Both the position numbers and the translations under genes were made by a program. A stretch of 7,334 bases of DNA from Streptococcus sp. A12. GTDB taxonomy: Bacteria > Bacillota > Bacilli > Lactobacillales > Streptococcaceae. The stretch's first letter is position 1; each line of letters begins with the position of its first letter. The stretch spans positions 1-7,334 of the forward strand of contig NZ_CAJPOU010000056.1 of the NCBI RefSeq assembly GCF_905372335.1. The letters are read 5' to 3'. The notes under the pieces are model-generated. The model was not told where the DNA came from. It did no database searches and saw only the letters and a program-made list of their open reading frames with translations. Of this stretch, positions 6,125 through 7,334 are shown in pieces.

Positions 6125-6287
6125 TTTCTTATTGGATGAGTTTAGTATACAGCTCAAACCTAAACCATTCCTTATAGAAAGCTTTAAGAAAACTAAAAGC
6201 TGAGGCGCAAAGCACGCAGTTGTTTTTTGCTGCAGACCGGTAACTGAAGATGGAGCCCTTGCCATCGCAGCCCTAAGGATAGGAATG
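6125..6287. other. GC-richer patch of unknown nature
   Basis: This stretch lies between the DUF1304 terminator and the 23-codon ORF. Positions 6200-6275 are visibly richer in G and C than the flanks. On the minus strand it can form GATGG/CCATC nested within GCTGC/GCAGC. Both strands have stop-free frames: 68 codons rightward from 6204 and a 47-codon ATG frame leftward ending at 6122. Neither has a good SD, and I recognise neither product. It could be a structured RNA, a repeat or a gene remnant. Confidence 0.3.
6144..6149 (-). promoter_or_regulatory. -10 box of the 23-codon unit
   Basis: TATACT on the minus strand predicts a start near 6137, 26 bases before the ATG. No consensus -35 is present (AGGAAT at 6167-6172). 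GTTTAG and CTAAAC on the minus strand form a six-base inverted repeat flanking the -10 box, which could be a regulator site or chance. Confidence 0.4.
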
Positions 6288-6312
6288 AAAAACTCTTCCC
6301 AATCTGGAAGAG
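6288..6312 (-). terminator. Terminator of the MarR-DUF1304 operon
   Basis: On the minus strand CTCTTCC/GGAAGAG (6306-6312, 6293-6299) forms seven pairs around a six-base loop and is followed by five U residues (6288-6292). It starts eight bases after the DUF1304 stop codon. Confidence 0.88.
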
Positions 6313-6319
6313 CTGATTC

Positions 6320-6682
6320 TTATCCAAACAGAAGAATACTGGCTAAAGCGGCTATCGCTGGACCACCTTGGGTCAAAATGATTTTTTTATTAGAAGTTAC
6401 AGCCCCATAAACTGCTACACCAATAATAAAGAGCAGAAAGATCGTGACAATTTCACTGTTTCTAGCTACAAAGAGGCCGTAGAGGAGGAAGACACCAATC
6501 AGAGCATTATAAATGCCTTGGTTTTTGAAGAGAGCCGTCACAGATGGACGATGCAATTCTTCCTGATCCATATTAAAGACACGACTACTCGATGCCGAGT
6601 GGGTTGCTAAACTTTCAAGATAAAAAATATAGAAATGCTCAGAAGTAGCAAGGCTTGCTAAAACAATGGTTAAGACAGACAT
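6320..6682 (-). CDS. DUF1304 family small membrane protein
   Basis: The 120-residue protein has four likely membrane segments (about 2-28, 56-72, 75-94 and 104-119). It also has the DUF1304 landmarks: SEHFYIFYLE near the N-terminus, RVFN, and KNQGIYNALIG at about 53-63. The family has no established biochemical function. AAGGAG (6689-6694) lies six bases before the ATG and starts right after the stop codon of the MarR gene, so the two genes are cotranscribed and DUF1304 is probably under MarR control. The gene ends at a strong terminator. MarR partners are often efflux or stress-response membrane proteins, so a detoxification role is possible but is only inference. Confidence 0.9.
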   Translation of the reverse strand: MSVLTIVLASLATSEHFYIFYLESLATHSASSSRVFNMDQEELHRPSVTALFKNQGIYNALIGVFLLYGLFVARNSEIVTIFLLFIIGVAVYGAVTSNKKIILTQGGPAIAALASILLFG

Positions 6683-6694
6683 ATTATTCTCCTT

Positions 6695-7120
6695 TTAAAA
6701 TGTAATTTGCTCGAGGCCAGACACCAACTTTTCGAGTAAGTGACTCAACTGATTCCGCTCTTTTTCAGAAAGAATCTGATCCATCTGGTCTTTTACCTGT
6801 AAATGATGTGCTGGAGGATGAACCAACAACCGATCTCTGGCAAGCTCCGTAAGTTCCACCACAATCTCCCGTTGATTTTCTGGATTGCGAGTACGAGTAA
6901 CATAGCCACTAGCTTCTAAGACTTTGAAGTGGCGGGTTAAGGCTGCAGGGTCAATTGCTAGTTTCTCCTGAAGGGCCGCTTGGCTACACGGCGCTTCTGC
7001 TACTAACAACTGAAGCATCTGATAACGAGTTAGACTAATGCCCAATTGTTTTTCAAATAATTGGGTTGAAGACTGATCAGCTAGCTTCAACTGATAAAGC
7101 AAGTCATGCATTTCTGACAT
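6695..7120 (-). CDS. MarR-family transcriptional regulator
   Basis: The 141-residue protein is a single winged helix-turn-helix of normal MarR length. The recognition region runs from SQAALQEKLAIDPAAL (46-61) through TRHFKVLEASGYV (62-74). The wing is RTRNPENQREIVVELT (76-91), and the terminal helices form the dimer interface. Its one cysteine, Cys45, lies just before the helix-turn-helix and might sense oxidants, but this is speculation. The ATG at 7120 has GGAG seven bases upstream; the ATG at 7111 is a possible alternative. It is the first gene of a two-gene operon with the DUF1304 gene 12 bases downstream. Two operator-like palindromes overlap its transcription start, which suggests autorepression. 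The inducing ligand cannot be read from the sequence. Confidence 0.95.
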   Translation of the reverse strand: MSEMHDLLYQLKLADQSSTQLFEKQLGISLTRYQMLQLLVAEAPCSQAALQEKLAIDPAALTRHFKVLEASGYVTRTRNPENQREIVVELTELARDRLLVHPPAHHLQVKDQMDQILSEKERNQLSHLLEKLVSGLEQITF

Positions 7121-7141
7121 TCCTTCTCTCCGATCTTTTTA

Positions 7142-7168
7142 TTGACTTATCAATAATTGATTTATCAA
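7142..7168. promoter_or_regulatory. Tandem operator-like palindromes for the MarR regulator
   Basis: On the plus strand TTGACTTATCAA (7142-7153) and TTGATTTATCAA (7157-7168) are 12-base sites spaced 15 bases apart, start to start. The second is a perfect palindrome with arms TTGAT/ATCAA; the first has one mismatch. They lie immediately downstream of the -10 box, covering the start of transcription. AT-rich palindromes of this size are usual for MarR dimers. Confidence 0.6.
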
Positions 7169-7196
7169 GTATGTCATTTTAAAAAAATCGAAGCAA
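7168..7196 (-). promoter_or_regulatory. Promoter of the MarR-DUF1304 operon
   Basis: On the minus strand TTGCTT (7191-7196), a 17-base spacer and CATACT (7168-7173) preceded by TGA give an extended -10 promoter. The -10 matches consensus at four of six positions. An inverted repeat AAGCAA/TTGCTT (7191-7196, 7202-7207) covers the -35 box. Confidence 0.55.
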
Positions 7197-7246
7197 TAAA
7201 TTTGCTTACCTCAAACGAAATAATTTCCTCCTAATAAAAGCAAAGT

Positions 7247-7274
7247 AAAAGACCACCGGATTTGGTGGCCTTTT
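7247..7274. terminator. Terminator-like hairpin near the right edge
   Basis: Arms 7247-7257 and 7264-7274 pair over 11 positions around a six-base loop. As minus-strand RNA all pairs form, one as G-U; as plus-strand RNA that pair is an A-C mismatch. The flanking A4 and T4 are in the stem, so U tails are short both ways. It may end a leftward gene from beyond the right edge, or act in a rightward leader. Confidence 0.55.
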
Positions 7275-7286
7275 AGGGAGATTATT

Positions 7287-7316
7287 ATGAAAAAGAAAAG
7301 TTTTAGGATTTCATAA
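7287..7316 (+). CDS. Nine-residue micro-ORF (MKKKSFRIS), possible leader peptide
   Basis: AGGGAG (7275-7280) lies six bases before the ATG, an ideal spacing. The ORF ends at TAA (7314-7316). A second strong SD, AGGAGG (7325-7330), follows and presumably belongs to a rightward gene starting just past the window. The peptide carries no run of one amino acid beyond three lysines, so classical attenuation is not obvious. It could be a leader, a truncated gene start or chance. A clear rightward promoter between 7197 and 7275 is not seen. Confidence 0.35.
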   Translation: MKKKSFRIS

Positions 7317-7324
7317 ACAAAGTT

Positions 7325-7330
7325 AGGAGG
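7325..7330 (+). promoter_or_regulatory. Shine-Dalgarno for a gene beyond the right edge
   Basis: AGGAGG ends four bases before the end of the window with no start codon yet, so a rightward coding sequence probably begins within about five bases of the edge. Divergent orientation from the MarR gene would make it a candidate MarR target. Confidence 0.45.
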
Positions 7331-7334
7331 TCTT

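Noticed and set aside
6204..6410. 68-codon rightward open frame running antisense into DUF1304
   Set aside because: It has no ATG or SD in its first part, crosses the operon terminator, and overlaps a well-supported gene on the other strand.

Overview
The window looks like chromosome from an oral Streptococcus of the sanguinis/parasanguinis/mitis type. That placement is an inference from protein similarity as I remember it: an 881-residue PolA without proofreading residues, a Tgt, a DUF975 protein with a typical streptococcal C-terminal motif, moderate GC, and extended -10 (TGn) promoters. No transposase, integrase, CRISPR array, tRNA or rRNA gene is visible.

Layout, left to right. Positions 1-110 hold a leftward promoter and the start of a structured leader RNA whose gene lies beyond the left edge. 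From memory it resembles the leader of the S10 ribosomal-protein operon, but this is unverified. Positions 193-319 hold three consecutive hairpins after tgt, including a perfect 23-bp inverted repeat and a U-tailed terminator. tgt (373-1515, minus) makes the queuosine tRNA transglycosylase. It shares a compact back-to-back promoter region with a DUF975 membrane protein (1667-2554, plus), the only large rightward gene. A bidirectional terminator and an extra hairpin separate that gene from a CoA-binding-fold protein (2714-3154, minus). DNA polymerase I (polA, 3290-5935, minus) follows, with its own terminator, and a promoter placed so close to the ATG that the mRNA is predicted to be leaderless.

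Right of polA, 5975-6150 looks like a complete miniature leftward transcription unit: promoter, Shine-Dalgarno (SD) sequence, 23-codon ORF and terminator. A GC-richer patch of unknown nature precedes it (6125-6287). A two-gene leftward operon then encodes a MarR-family regulator (6695-7120) and a DUF1304 membrane protein (6320-6682). Two tandem near-palindromes just downstream of the MarR -10 box suggest autoregulation. The last 90 bases hold a hairpin, a strong SD with a nine-codon ORF, and a second SD whose gene lies beyond the right edge.

The large genes are ordinary. The items most worth checking are the 23-codon unit, the leaderless polA start, the three-hairpin array after tgt, and two look-alike hairpin/SD/ATGAAAAA modules at about 5980-6034 and 7247-7330. 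Except for MarR and DUF1304, every gene appears to be its own transcription unit. I see no convincing new multi-gene system.
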